This document shows positions 7,435 through 16,499 of a stretch of DNA of 64,000 nt, one piece after another. The DNA comes from an uncultured Clostridia bacterium (GTDB lineage: Bacteria > Bacillota > Clostridia > Christensenellales > Borkfalkiaceae): assembly GCA_947625385.1 (NCBI GenBank), contig CANQOB010000003.1:1-64000 (forward strand), written 5' to 3'. The notes below the pieces were generated by a model. That model did no database searches and was not told the origin of the DNA. It saw only the letters and a list, made by a program, of their open reading frames with translations. Within the stretch, counting starts at the first letter, position 1. Every line of letters begins with the position of its first letter. The position numbers and the translations under genes are program-made.

Positions 7435-8937
7435 TTATGAATTATGAATTCTTTTGCTCACCGCAGCCATCCCGGCAAGACGCCGTTTGAGAGCCGCGGA
7501 AAAGTCACTGGATTTGAGCCGCACCGTCCAGTTCTCGGGCGAGACGGTGGACGGACGGTTGACGCGCCCCTCGTTGCCCATGCGGATCGCGTCCTGCAAG
7601 GGGAAGATCACGAGGCGCGCACGGCTTGCGAGAAGCAAACGCAGAACGGTGAGGCAAAGAGTCCCGTCCTGGTCGATACGGGCGGGAATCCCCGCCTTCG
7701 CACATTCCTTTTTGAGGTCGGAGATGAAGATCTCCCTGTTCTTGTCGTCCAGTTCGGAGATCATGGAATAGAGAGTCTGATTGTCGTGCGTGCCCGTGTA
7801 CGCCACGACATTCTCCGGATAGTTGGACGGTTTATGCTCGTTGGCGGGGTCGCCGTCGAAGCCGTATTGCAAAATGCGCATGCCGGGATATCCGAGCTCG
7901 CGCAGAGCCCTTCTCACTTCGGGGAAGCCGACGCCGAGGTTCTCCGCCACGATCGGAAGATATTCGAGCCCGCGGAAAAGCTCGGGCCCGGGACCCGAAC
8001 GCCATTCGCCCACCGTCGCGTCCTTCGCATCGGGCGGGACGCAATAGTATTTGACAAAGCCCGTGAAGTGGTCGATACGCAGAATATCGTAGAAGCGGAA
8101 CGCCTCATGGATGCGGTATCTCCACCACGAATAGTTGTCCTTCTTCATCTTCTCCCAGTCATAGATGGGATTCCCCCACAGCTGACCGGTGGAAGAGAAC
8201 GCGTCGGTCGGGACGCCCGCCTGCACGGCGGGATTCCCCTTCTCGTCGAGAAGGAACATCTCGCTGCCGTATTTCCACATCTCCACGCTGTCCCTGCCGA
8301 CGTAGAGGGACATGTCCCCCATGATCCGGACGCCGTGCGCGTTGGCATACTCTTTGAGCTTGCGCCACTGCTGGATGAAGAGATACTGCGTGAACTGCCA
8401 GAACTCCACTTCGTTCTCGTTCTCATCGGTGAAGCGGATGAGCTTCTCGCGGTCGTAGACGGAATATTCCCCCCATTCGGTGTAGGGCGCGCCGCCGAAT
8501 TTGGCTTTGAGCGCCATGAACAGCGCGAAATCGCTGTACTTGCCCTCGGCGAGGAACTCCGTCCACTCGGCGTTGGCGCGGTCGAACCGCGAAAACGCAA
8601 GACGCAGGATATCGAGACGGTAGCGGTAGATCTTGCCGTAATCCACCCAAAGGGGATTGTCCCCCCAATCGACGGAACGGCATTCCTCCTTCGTCAACAG
8701 ATTCGCCCTGCAAAGAAAATCGAGATCGATGAAATAGGGATTGAGGGCATTGGCTGCACACGCCTGGTAAGGGCTGTCGCCATAGGTCGTCGGTTGCATC
8801 GGCAAGAGTTGCCAGACTGTGCACCCCGCGTCGCGCAAGAAATCGACGAAACGAAACGCTTCGCTTCCCAGTGTTCCGATTCCGTACGGAGACGGCAGGG
8901 AAGAAATGGGCAGTAATATGCCGCAAGTACGCTCCAT
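7435..8937 (-). CDS. malQ: 4-alpha-glucanotransferase (amylomaltase)
   Basis: A 500-residue cytoplasmic GH77 enzyme that transfers glucan segments between malto-oligosaccharides and releases glucose. Family signatures: N-terminal GILLPISSLPSPYGIG, DSPYQ, LRIDHFTGF (nucleophile Asp region), AENLG (acid/base Glu), YTGTHDNQT and the C-terminal NRPSTVSPENW. Length is typical. The start follows AAGGAGGAAATGT. It is first in the malQ-pulA operon, with its own promoter at 8967-8995. There is no signal peptide, in contrast to PulA, so the pair divides extracellular debranching from intracellular chain processing. Confidence 0.96.
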   Translation of the reverse strand: MERTCGILLPISSLPSPYGIGTLGSEAFRFVDFLRDAGCTVWQLLPMQPTTYGDSPYQACAANALNPYFIDLDFLCRANLLTKEECRSVDWGDNPLWVDYGKIYRYRLDILRLAFSRFDRANAEWTEFLAEGKYSDFALFMALKAKFGGAPYTEWGEYSVYDREKLIRFTDENENEVEFWQFTQYLFIQQWRKLKEYANAHGVRIMGDMSLYVGRDSVEMWKYGSEMFLLDEKGNPAVQAGVPTDAFSSTGQLWGNPIYDWEKMKKDNYSWWRYRIHEAFRFYDILRIDHFTGFVKYYCVPPDAKDATVGEWRSGPGPELFRGLEYLPIVAENLGVGFPEVRRALRELGYPGMRILQYGFDGDPANEHKPSNYPENVVAYTGTHDNQTLYSMISELDDKNREIFISDLKKECAKAGIPARIDQDGTLCLTVLRLLLASRARLVIFPLQDAIRMGNEGRVNRPSTVSPENWTVRLKSSDFSAALKRRLAGMAAVSKRIHNS

Positions 8938-8966
8938 ACATTTCCTCCTTCTTCATTATCATAATA

Positions 8967-8995
8967 ATTGTATCACATCTCATGCTAAAAATCAA
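8967..8995 (-). promoter_or_regulatory. Promoter of malQ-pulA
   Basis: TTGATT, 17 bp, TACAAT on the minus strand, about 30 nt before malQ. The rest of the 8938-9241 spacer is AT-rich near the promoter and holds the acpP terminator on its far side; no catabolite-control operator was recognised. Confidence 0.65.
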
Positions 8996-9087
8996 CAATT
9001 TCTAAAAAATAATTGTAAAAAATATTTTTTGATTTGTAATTTTCGCTCGACCGTATCCCGAGCCCCGAATCCGACGGTTTTTTATGC

Positions 9088-9136
9088 AAAAAAAATGCGC
9101 CGCCCTCCCCGCCGAAACGGGAAAAACAGGCGGCGC
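9088..9136 (-). terminator. Terminator of acpP
   Basis: Minus strand: GCGCCGCC arm, a loop of about 24 nt, GGCGGCGC arm, then A and eight T. Strong intrinsic terminator about 105 nt past the acpP stop. Confidence 0.75.
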
Positions 9137-9241
9137 GACTTTCGCGCGCGTGAATATACAATAAATATGCGATTCGCGGCGGCGGGTCCCCGCGACCCGG
9201 AAAGCGGCAGCCGACCGCATTTCCCGGGGCCCGGAGACGGC

Positions 9242-9466
9242 TCAGCCGAGGCGCTCCATCATATCGACGATATCCTGTACCGTCTTGATGCCCTCCACCT
9301 CGTTCTCGGGCAGGGTGATGCCGTACTCGTCCTCGAGCGCCATCATGAGTTCGACGACGTCGAGAGAATCCGCCCCGAGATCTTTCACGACTTCCGCTTC
9401 GGGCGTGATCTTGTCGGCGGATATCCCGAGCTGCTCTGCCAGCAACTTACAAACCTTTTCGTACAT
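9242..9466 (-). CDS. acpP: Acyl carrier protein
   Basis: A 74-residue acidic helical carrier of acyl chains in fatty-acid synthesis. The phosphopantetheine Ser is in the canonical GADSLDVVELMM motif, followed by YGITLPENEVEGIKTVQDIV. The start at 9466 (MYEKVCKLL) is preceded by AATGGAGGTTCATC; the longer track start would run through the promoter. Monocistronic: own promoter at 9503-9531 and terminator at 9088-9136. No other fatty-acid synthesis genes are nearby. Confidence 0.96.
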   Translation of the reverse strand: MYEKVCKLLAEQLGISADKITPEAEVVKDLGADSLDVVELMMALEDEYGITLPENEVEGIKTVQDIVDMMERLG

Positions 9467-9502
9467 GATGAACCTCCATTGCTCCTTCGCGAGCTTTCCT
9501 TT

Positions 9503-9531
9503 ATTGTAACGGATATTTTCGGTTTTGTCAA
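9503..9531 (-). promoter_or_regulatory. Promoter of acpP
   Basis: TTGACA, 17 bp, TACAAT on the minus strand. The -35 box overlaps the last codons of the upstream glycosylase gene. Confidence 0.78.
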
Positions 9532-10031
9532 CTTTTTTTCGGCATTGTGAAAAAAGCATCGTCTGCGAGCGCGCGGCGCAGCGCTTCGTGCCACAGCCGC
9601 TCCTCGTACCGCGGGTTGGCGGGCGACGTCGAGGGCAGTTTTTCCGTCATGCCGAGAAGAGACGGAAAGTGCGCTTTCAGCAGTTCGTACGCCTTGCTGC
9701 CGTTGCAGAGAATGGCGCGGATGGGCGCGCGGAGAACTTCTTGAAGATCGACGACGCGCTCGTCACGGATGGACGCGTCGGCGGAGCCCTCCACTTCGCA
9801 GACGGCGACCATGTCCCAGAGCGCGATGCCCTCCGCGTGCAAAAGAGCCTCTTTTTCGGCGACGGAACGGGGCAGCGGTCTGCCGAAAAAGGCGGACAGC
9901 ATGCGCCAGAACCTGTTCTGCGGGTTCCCGTAATAGAACCCCTCCTTTCTGCTCATGACGGAGGGAAAACTGCCGAGGATGAGCACCCGGCTCTCCCCGT
10001 CGACCACGGGCGCAAAACCTGCCTGCGTCAT
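9528..10031 (-). CDS. DNA-deoxyinosine glycosylase (UDG superfamily)
   Basis: A 167-residue protein of the uracil-DNA glycosylase superfamily, closest by motif to the hypoxanthine-DNA glycosylase (family 6) group that removes deaminated adenine. Motif 1 is LILGSFPS with the following FYYGNPQNRFWRML, and motif 2 is LPSTSPANPRY. The intervening IALWDMV and LCNGSKAYELL fit the fold. Its ATG overlaps the TGA of the M16 peptidase gene (ATGA), implying translational coupling in the repair-rich operon that also carries uvrC and mutS2. Confidence 0.85.
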   Translation of the reverse strand: MTQAGFAPVVDGESRVLILGSFPSVMSRKEGFYYGNPQNRFWRMLSAFFGRPLPRSVAEKEALLHAEGIALWDMVAVCEVEGSADASIRDERVVDLQEVLRAPIRAILCNGSKAYELLKAHFPSLLGMTEKLPSTSPANPRYEERLWHEALRRALADDAFFTMPKKS

Positions 10032-11263
10032 ACCGAAAAGCTTTCCTTGCGGTTCCCGACGCAGGCGGTCGCCATGCGGGAGAAATCGTAGTTCTCTTCG
10101 AGCACGCGGGTCACGTCGTCGAGCGTGACGGACGAGATGCGCTCCAAGCGCGCCTTCGGGTCGTAGATCTCGTTCGCCTGCAACATGCGTTTGCCGCAGA
10201 GGTGCATCTGGGTGGAGGTGCTCTCCTCCGCAAAGACGTTGCCCGCCATGAACTGCTCTTTCGCGCGCAGAAATTCCTCCTTCGTCGCGCCCTCTTTGCG
10301 ATAGTCGCGGATGACGTCGCAGATCGCGGCGAAGGCGGCGTCCGCCTTCTTCGGGTTGACGCCCGCATAGACGCCGACAAGCCCCGTTTCCGTATAGTGC
10401 GAGCTGTACGAATAGACGGAATAGGCGAGCCCGAGCTCTTCGCGCACCTTCTTGAAGAGACGGGAGGACATCCCGCCGCCCAACACGGAATTCATGATCT
10501 GCACGGGGAAATAATCCTCCGACTCCCGCTCCACGGTGGGGAAGCCGATGGCGATGTGGACCTGTTCGATGGACTTCTTTTTCAGGAGTTTGTCCGTGCG
10601 CATCGCAACGCTTTGTTCTCGCTCGCGGAATTCGCCCGTCATGCCCCCGAAATACTTCTCGGCAAGTCCGACCGCCTCCTCCGCGGCGATTGCGCCCGCA
10701 AAAGAGATCACGATGTTCTGCGGCACATAGCGCTCTCTCTTATAGGCGAACAGATCTTCCCGCGTGAACCGCTTCACGTTCCCCGCGGGTCCGAGAATAT
10801 TTCTGCCGTAATTCGCCTTGCCGAACGCCGCGCGGGAGAGCATGTCCAGACAGAGGTCCTCGGGGGTGTCCTCGTCCATGTTGATCTCTTCGAGCACGAC
10901 TCCCTTTTCGCGTTCCATCTCCGTGTCGGGGAAGTCGGCGTTGAGGAAGAGATCGGCAAGCAGCGCGAATGCCTCCGCCGCGCGTTCGTGCGTCGATTTG
11001 GCATAGTAGCAGGTGAGATCTTTTGCAGTGAACGCGTTGACCTGCGCCCCGAGCGCGTCGAATGCGTCCGAGATCTCGAACGCCGTCCTCGTCGGCGTGC
11101 CCTTGAACTGCATGTGCTCGACAAAGTGGGAAATGCCGTCCTCTCTGTCCGTCTCGCAGGCGGCGCCCGTCCCGACGAGCACGCCCATCGTCACCGAATA
11201 GAACCCCTCCATCTGATTGACGACAACGCGCAATCCGTTTTCCAAAGTTACCGTTTTGACCAT
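10028..11263 (-). CDS. M16 family zinc peptidase (processing-peptidase-like)
   Basis: A 411-residue pitrilysin-family protein. The inverted zinc motif HFVEH (HxxEH) is followed about 75 residues later by the distal Glu in EINMDEDTPEDL, matching active M16B proteins of the YmxG/MlpA type. Characteristic C-terminal segments include GGGMSSRLFKKVREELGLAYSV. The start at 11263 (MVKTVTLENGLRVV) follows AAAGGAAAAAGAAT; the upstream extension in the track lacks family similarity. No signal peptide, so probably cytoplasmic. It begins 22 nt after the deacetylase gene ends and overlaps the glycosylase start. Confidence 0.9.
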   Translation of the reverse strand: MVKTVTLENGLRVVVNQMEGFYSVTMGVLVGTGAACETDREDGISHFVEHMQFKGTPTRTAFEISDAFDALGAQVNAFTAKDLTCYYAKSTHERAAEAFALLADLFLNADFPDTEMEREKGVVLEEINMDEDTPEDLCLDMLSRAAFGKANYGRNILGPAGNVKRFTREDLFAYKRERYVPQNIVISFAGAIAAEEAVGLAEKYFGGMTGEFREREQSVAMRTDKLLKKKSIEQVHIAIGFPTVERESEDYFPVQIMNSVLGGGMSSRLFKKVREELGLAYSVYSYSSHYTETGLVGVYAGVNPKKADAAFAAICDVIRDYRKEGATKEEFLRAKEQFMAGNVFAEESTSTQMHLCGKRMLQANEIYDPKARLERISSVTLDDVTRVLEENYDFSRMATACVGNRKESFSV

Positions 11264-11285
11264 ATTCTTTTTCCTTTTATGTATT

Positions 11286-11987
11286 TCAGCCCAAGTTCTC
11301 TCCGACGGAGAGGGTGCGAATCCCGTTCTCAGCATAATATGAGAGGATTTTGGGCAAAGCATGCAGCGTGTGCGGGGTGGGGTGCATCAGAATGAACTCC
11401 CCGCTCTTCACCCCTTCCGTCGCGCGCTTGAAGCAAAGCGTTTCGTCCTTGTCCCGCCAATCCACGGTGTCGCGGCTCCACAGAATCGTTTTTACGCCGA
11501 GCGCGGCGGCGGCGCGCACCGTCTCCTCGCCGTAGTCTCCCGAAGGCGGGGCAAAGAGCTCCACGGGACGGTCCGCAATGAGGGACAAAAGGCGCATGCT
11601 CGTTGCGATCTCCCGCACGTTCGCGTCGTAACCGAGGGAGCCGTGGTCGAGGTGAAAATACCCGTGGGAACCGATCTCCTGTCCCCTCTTGGCGATCTCT
11701 TTGACGCATTCAACGTTGTCATCCGCCCAGCAGCCGCCGAGAAAGAAGGTGACCTTCGCGCCGTACTCTTCGAACACGTCGAGCATTTGGTATACGACGT
11801 CCGCGCCCTCGTACACATTGATCATGAGGGACACGCCCTCGCCGCTCCCGCGGCGGAACACATCTTCTTCGAGCTCCGAGGCGGGGTCAGTCGCCGGAAT
11901 GAGACATACGGCGGCGACCGCGATGAGAATGAGCGCAAGCGCGGAATTTGTGAGCGCGGAGACGGCGCGGGCAGAGATCTTTTTCAA
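11286..11987 (-). CDS. Polysaccharide deacetylase-like (NodB) membrane protein
   Basis: A 233-residue protein with a TTG start at 11987 after AGAGGGAAACT and an N-terminal signal-anchor (SALALILIAVAAVCLI). The NodB fold is recognisable: KVTFFLGGCWADDN, the zinc-ligand motif SHGYFHLDH (H-x-x-x-H type), APPSGDYGEET and a late FILMHPTPHT. The first NodB motif, normally TFDDGP, reads MINVYEG here, so the catalytic base and a metal-ligand Asp are missing. Members with this change occur in Clostridia and may be inactive or use another metal arrangement. It follows mutS2 by 61 nt. Probable cell-envelope role; enzymatic activity is uncertain. Confidence 0.78.
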   Translation of the reverse strand: MKKISARAVSALTNSALALILIAVAAVCLIPATDPASELEEDVFRRGSGEGVSLMINVYEGADVVYQMLDVFEEYGAKVTFFLGGCWADDNVECVKEIAKRGQEIGSHGYFHLDHGSLGYDANVREIATSMRLLSLIADRPVELFAPPSGDYGEETVRAAAALGVKTILWSRDTVDWRDKDETLCFKRATEGVKSGEFILMHPTPHTLHALPKILSYYAENGIRTLSVGENLG

Positions 11988-12048
11988 AAGTTTCCCTCTT
12001 TCGGCAGGTTTTCAACCTATCCTATTAGGGAATTCGGGAATTTATGCC

Positions 12049-14391
12049 TTATTTCAAGACGGCGATCGTCACGCCGCTCTCCCCTTCGCCGTATTTGCCG
12101 AGACGGAAACTTTCCACGCGCTTATGTTTGCGCAAAATGTCATGGACGGCGGCGCGCAGCTTGCCCGTCCCCATGCCGTGCACGATGCGCACTTCGGAAA
12201 AGTTGGAGAGCACCGCCCCGTCGAGGAATCTTTCGAGCTCCTCCGCCGCCTCTGCCGTCGTCATGCCGATGAGGTTGATCTCGCGGCGCATCTGCGCGGG
12301 AGAGGAGAGATCGCGCTTGATCTGCACCTGCGCCTGTTTTTTCTCCCCGCGCGCCCGGTACAGATCGGAGAATTTCACCTGCACGCGAAGAGAGCCGACC
12401 TGCACCTCCGCGACCGCCTTGCCGCGGTGCACGGAGAGAACCTCCCCCTCCGCCTGCATGCTGCCGACGAACACGCGCTCGCCCGCTTTCAACGCCGCGG
12501 CGTCGACGGGCTCCGCGCGGACCGGCGCCTCCTCCTCGGATTCGCCGCCGCGCTCCATCGCATTCCTGACCGTCCTTGCGCGGATGAGATCGCCCTCGGT
12601 GAGCGTCTCCCGCTTGAAGATCTCTTCGAGCTCTCCGAGCAATTCGTCCGCTCTCGCCGTGCGGGCGGCGACGATTCTGCGCGCCTCGGCTTTGGAGGAG
12701 AGCAAAAATTTTTCCTTGGTGCGGGCAAATGCCGCCTCGTCGCGTTCGAGCGACGACAATCTCTTCTCCCATTCCTCTCTGAGCGCGTCCGCCTGCGCCC
12801 TTGCCTCTTCGGCGCGCACACGGCTCTCCTCGGCTGCGCGCAACGTGCGCTCGAAGGCGCGCGCGCCGTCCGAGAGGTATCCGCGGGCGTCCTCGACGAT
12901 CTGTTCCGGAAGCCCCAACCGCACGCAGATGGCAAGCGCGTTGGAGGAGCCCGCCTCCCCCATGCGCAGCCGGTAGAGCGGACGCAAGTCCTCCGCGTCG
13001 AACTCCATCCGTCCGTTTTCGAGCCCGTCGGTGGCATAGGCAAATTCTTTGAGAGAAGCGTAGTGCGTCGTCACGATTCCGCGGCAGCCCCGCGCGAGCA
13101 GGGAGGAGAGCACGGCGCGGGCGATGGCTTGCCCCTCCTCGGGGTCCGTCCCGCCGCCCGGCTCGTCGATGAGGACGAAGGAATATTCCCCCGCTTCCTC
13201 CGCGATCTCTTTGAGATTGACGATGTGCGAGGAGAACGTGGAGAGATTCTCTTCGATGGACTGGCTGTCTCCCACGTCGCAGAACACTCCCGCAACGGAG
13301 AGGTCGCAGGAAGCGGCGGGGACAAACAGTCCGCATGCCGCCATGAGACAGAACAGCCCGCACATTTTCAGCGTGACCGTCTTGCCGCCCGTGTTCGCGC
13401 CCGAGAGGATGAGGAAGCGGTATTTTCTCCCGACTTCGACGGAGACGGGCACCGCCGTCTTGGGGTCGAGAAGGGGATGCCTCCCCCGCTCGATCTCCAC
13501 GATTCCCCTGTCGTTGAGCTTGGGGCGCACCGCTTTCAGAGAATATGCGTATTCGGCGCGGGCAAAGAAGGCGTCCGCCTCGGCGAGCACGTCCATGGAC
13601 TGCGTGAGCGCCGCGCGCAGCTTCCCCACGCGGGCGGAAAGCGCTTTGAGAATGCGCTGCACTTCCTCCTGCTCGTCGGCGCAGAGGGAACGCAGCTCGT
13701 TGTTCATCTCGAGAATCTCCTCGGGTTCGATGAATACCGTCGCCCCGCTCTGGGACTTGTCGTGTACGAACCCGCGGATGCTCCTGCGGTATTCCGCTTT
13801 GACGGGGATGACGTATCTGTCCCCGCGCATGGTGACGATGCCGTCCTGCAAGTATTTTTTTTCGTCTCCCGAGAGATATTGGGCGATTTTTGCGCGGATT
13901 CGCTCCCCCATGAGGCGAATCTCACGGCGCAGGGAGAAGAGTTTTTCGCTCGCCGTATCCGCGACGGCGTCCTCCCCGACGATCTTGTCCGCGATCTCCT
14001 CCTCCAAGAGCCTGTCGAATGTCAGACGCAGCGCAAGTTCGCGGAAGAGGACGATTCTCTCGTCCGAGAGCGCCTCTATCCCGTCGTGAAGGAGCCGCAC
14101 GGCGCGAAGGATGCTCCCGCAGTGCAAAAGCTCGGCACAGGAGAGCACGGCGCCCTTCTCGGCGCGCTCCAAAAGGTCGCCCGCCGGCGCAAAATACTCT
14201 ACCCTTCCCGCGCCGAGATCGAAGAGCAGATACTGCGCCTCCTCCGTCATGGAAAGAAGCGTCTCCGCCTCCCCGCGTGAACGGACGGGCGCAAAGGAAG
14301 TCAGCCGCGCCTTCCCGTCGTCGAGCACGGCGTACGCCGCCGCAAGGGAGAGAATTTTATCCAGCTCCAACCGTTCTCTGCTGCTCTTCAT
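12049..14391 (-). CDS. mutS2: MutS2 family ATPase/endonuclease
   Basis: A 780-residue protein, normal for MutS2 (RqcU), which acts on branched DNA or on collided ribosomes. N-terminal MutS core helices, then an ATPase with Walker A SGANTGGKTVTLK and Walker B LIDEPGGGTDP, a long charged coiled coil (about 510-620), a KOW-like segment (GERVFVGSMQAEGEV) and a C-terminal Smr nuclease domain (LIGMTTAEAAEEL...VRIVHGMGTGKL). In the Smr motif the usual LDLHG/LDLRG reads INLIG, so the Asp-x-His element is altered. Its ATG overlaps the U32 stop (ATGA). It belongs to the operon starting at uvrC. Confidence 0.95.
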   Translation of the reverse strand: MKSSRERLELDKILSLAAAYAVLDDGKARLTSFAPVRSRGEAETLLSMTEEAQYLLFDLGAGRVEYFAPAGDLLERAEKGAVLSCAELLHCGSILRAVRLLHDGIEALSDERIVLFRELALRLTFDRLLEEEIADKIVGEDAVADTASEKLFSLRREIRLMGERIRAKIAQYLSGDEKKYLQDGIVTMRGDRYVIPVKAEYRRSIRGFVHDKSQSGATVFIEPEEILEMNNELRSLCADEQEEVQRILKALSARVGKLRAALTQSMDVLAEADAFFARAEYAYSLKAVRPKLNDRGIVEIERGRHPLLDPKTAVPVSVEVGRKYRFLILSGANTGGKTVTLKMCGLFCLMAACGLFVPAASCDLSVAGVFCDVGDSQSIEENLSTFSSHIVNLKEIAEEAGEYSFVLIDEPGGGTDPEEGQAIARAVLSSLLARGCRGIVTTHYASLKEFAYATDGLENGRMEFDAEDLRPLYRLRMGEAGSSNALAICVRLGLPEQIVEDARGYLSDGARAFERTLRAAEESRVRAEEARAQADALREEWEKRLSSLERDEAAFARTKEKFLLSSKAEARRIVAARTARADELLGELEEIFKRETLTEGDLIRARTVRNAMERGGESEEEAPVRAEPVDAAALKAGERVFVGSMQAEGEVLSVHRGKAVAEVQVGSLRVQVKFSDLYRARGEKKQAQVQIKRDLSSPAQMRREINLIGMTTAEAAEELERFLDGAVLSNFSEVRIVHGMGTGKLRAAVHDILRKHKRVESFRLGKYGEGESGVTIAVLK

Positions 14392-16499
14392 AAAAGGCTC
14401 CTCTCATAATGTCCGCGCGTCTCGGCTGCGGGGCGCGCAGCGGGCGTGCTGTCGTCGTAAAGACGGGAACAGTGCGTCTCCCCCTCTTTGAGGAAGGCGC
14501 AGTTGTAGACCTCGAATCGGCATACCGTGTCCGCGGTACGGTATCTGCGGATGGGAAAAACCCGCCCGTTTTCGTCCGTCATGCGATAGAGCGTTTTCTT
14601 GTCGCAGGCGGCACAGGTTCGCTCGAACGGGCAATAGCACAGGTCCATGACTTTGAGGTCTCCGCCTGCGAGAGAAAAGGCGCCGTCTGCGGCGAGCGTG
14701 TCCGCTTCGGCGCGCGTGAGCTCCTTGGAGAGCGCAAAATATGCGCTTTTCTCGCGCATGCCCGCGGCGGCGAAACGGTTGGTGAGATTGCATCCCGTTC
14801 CCGCAAAGAACTTTACGCCGTACTTTTCCGCGAGCGCGATTCCGTAGCTCCCCTCCGCATAGATTCCGTCGAATTTTCCGAGGACGGGCGCGACGAGCGC
14901 CTCGTCCGCCTGCGTCCAAAGGGGCGGCAGCCACAGATAGTTCTCGCCGCCCTGCGGAATCTCGATGTGCGCATAGTCCCGCGGTTTACAGATGAAGATA
15001 TCGTCCCCCGCCTCCCGCCGTTCGCCGATACGGGCGCGGCGGCTCCCCCGAACGGTTGGAAGAAACGGCTCCGCGGGTGACGCCTCGCAAAGAGAGCGCA
15101 CGGGCGAGAAAATCCCCGCATATGCGGTGTAAAAAGCGCGGCGGAACGCGTTGAGCGCCGATTTCGGAAGGAATACTCCGTCGGTACGGACGGTGATATC
15201 GAGCGCCAGCGGAAGCTCCGTCTTGGCAAAACAGGTCCCGATCTCCTCCGCGGACAGGGGCGCATTCCTTGCGGCGGGAAGGGGCTCCTCCCCCGTAAAT
15301 ACAAACCCGTCCGCTGCGGCGCGGGGCGGCTCTCCCGCGAGAAAGGTGAGCGAGAGCGCCGTTTTCAGCCGCTTGGGAGCATGCAGAGGGAGCGCATTGC
15401 GCGCGGCGCTCGTCAGGCGCACCTCGTCGCCCTCCGCAAGCGTCTCCGAAGAAGAGAGAAGGACAACGCCGCCCACATATTCCTTGACGAGCGCGCCGCC
15501 GACTTCCCTCCCCGCGCGCAAAATTTTCAGCCCGTCGCCTTTGGAGATCTGTGCCTTTGTAAGGCAAACGGGCATACCGTGTCTGAAAGTCACCCTTCCG
15601 ATTTGCTCTCCGATGTGTCCCTGCACATTGCGGGAGAGAAAGCGGCGCTGTCCGAAGGAGAGCCCCTCGGTGTAGTCCCCGCGGTTGTATGCGCGCACGA
15701 GCCGTTCGCGCTCGGCTTCCCCGCGTTCGCCTGCGAGCAGGGCGCGGTAATATTCCACCGCGGCGGAGACATATTCTTCCCTGCGCATCCTTCCCTCGAT
15801 TTTCAGGGAAGCGACCCCCGCGGCGAGCAGCTCTTGGATGCGGTCTGCGACCATGAGGTCGGCAGTCGAGAGCGCATAGGCGAGCTCTTCATATCCCTTC
15901 CGGTCGAAGCGGTACCGCTTGCGGCAGGGCTGCTTGCACCTTCCGCGGTTGCCGCTGTTCCCGCCCGCAAACGAGGAGAGATAGCACTGACCGGAAAAAC
16001 AGGTGCAGAGCGCTCCCTGCACAAAGACTTCCGTTTCGATGACGGAAGAGATGGCGGCGATGTCCGACAGGGGCGTTTCGCGGGCAAGCACGACGCGGGA
16101 AAACCCGTACTCTTTCGCGACGCGCGCCCCGTACACATTGCAGCATCCCGCCTGCGTGGAGAGGTGCAACACGATCTCGGGATAGAGACGCTTGATCTCC
16201 CTGCCGAGAAAGAGGTCTTGCAACAGGACGGCGTCCGCTCCCCCCTCCCACGCCGCGCGCACGGCGGCAAAGAATGCCTGCGTCTCGCTGTCCTTGACCA
16301 ACGTATTGAGGGCGACGTACACCCTCGCGCCGAGCATATGCGCGTATTGCGTCACGCGGGAGAGCGCCCCCTCGTCGAAATTCTCCGAAAAGGCGCGTGC
16401 GGAAAAGCTCCTGAGCCCGAGATATACGGCGTCCGCGCCCGCGTCGAGCGCGGCATACGCCGATTTTTCATCCCCCGCGGGGGCGAGCAGTTCAACCAT
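14388..16499 (-). CDS. U32 family peptidase/tRNA-rRNA hydroxylation-type protein
   Basis: A 703-residue U32 protein. The N-terminal VELLAPAGDEKSAYAALDAGADAVYLG is diagnostic. The signature EVFVQGALCTCFSGQCYLSS and the following Cys-rich CKQPCRKRYRF match the cysteine cluster shared by YrrO, TrhP and RlhA, whose members hydroxylate tRNA or 23S rRNA; collagenase activity was claimed for some. A second Cys set near the C-terminus (LCYCPFERTCAACDKK) could hold an Fe-S cluster. I chose ATG 16499, where homology begins; the track start at 16526 adds nine residues. It overlaps the HAD gene by 8 nt and mutS2 by 4 nt, so translation is coupled. Confidence 0.88.
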   Translation of the reverse strand: MVELLAPAGDEKSAYAALDAGADAVYLGLRSFSARAFSENFDEGALSRVTQYAHMLGARVYVALNTLVKDSETQAFFAAVRAAWEGGADAVLLQDLFLGREIKRLYPEIVLHLSTQAGCCNVYGARVAKEYGFSRVVLARETPLSDIAAISSVIETEVFVQGALCTCFSGQCYLSSFAGGNSGNRGRCKQPCRKRYRFDRKGYEELAYALSTADLMVADRIQELLAAGVASLKIEGRMRREEYVSAAVEYYRALLAGERGEAERERLVRAYNRGDYTEGLSFGQRRFLSRNVQGHIGEQIGRVTFRHGMPVCLTKAQISKGDGLKILRAGREVGGALVKEYVGGVVLLSSSETLAEGDEVRLTSAARNALPLHAPKRLKTALSLTFLAGEPPRAAADGFVFTGEEPLPAARNAPLSAEEIGTCFAKTELPLALDITVRTDGVFLPKSALNAFRRAFYTAYAGIFSPVRSLCEASPAEPFLPTVRGSRRARIGERREAGDDIFICKPRDYAHIEIPQGGENYLWLPPLWTQADEALVAPVLGKFDGIYAEGSYGIALAEKYGVKFFAGTGCNLTNRFAAAGMREKSAYFALSKELTRAEADTLAADGAFSLAGGDLKVMDLCYCPFERTCAACDKKTLYRMTDENGRVFPIRRYRTADTVCRFEVYNCAFLKEGETHCSRLYDDSTPAARPAAETRGHYERSLL

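Noticed and set aside
4681-7440. A 919-codon plus-strand frame over pulA
   Set aside because: Antisense shadow of a clear pullulanase; composition and lack of start signals match the other shadows.
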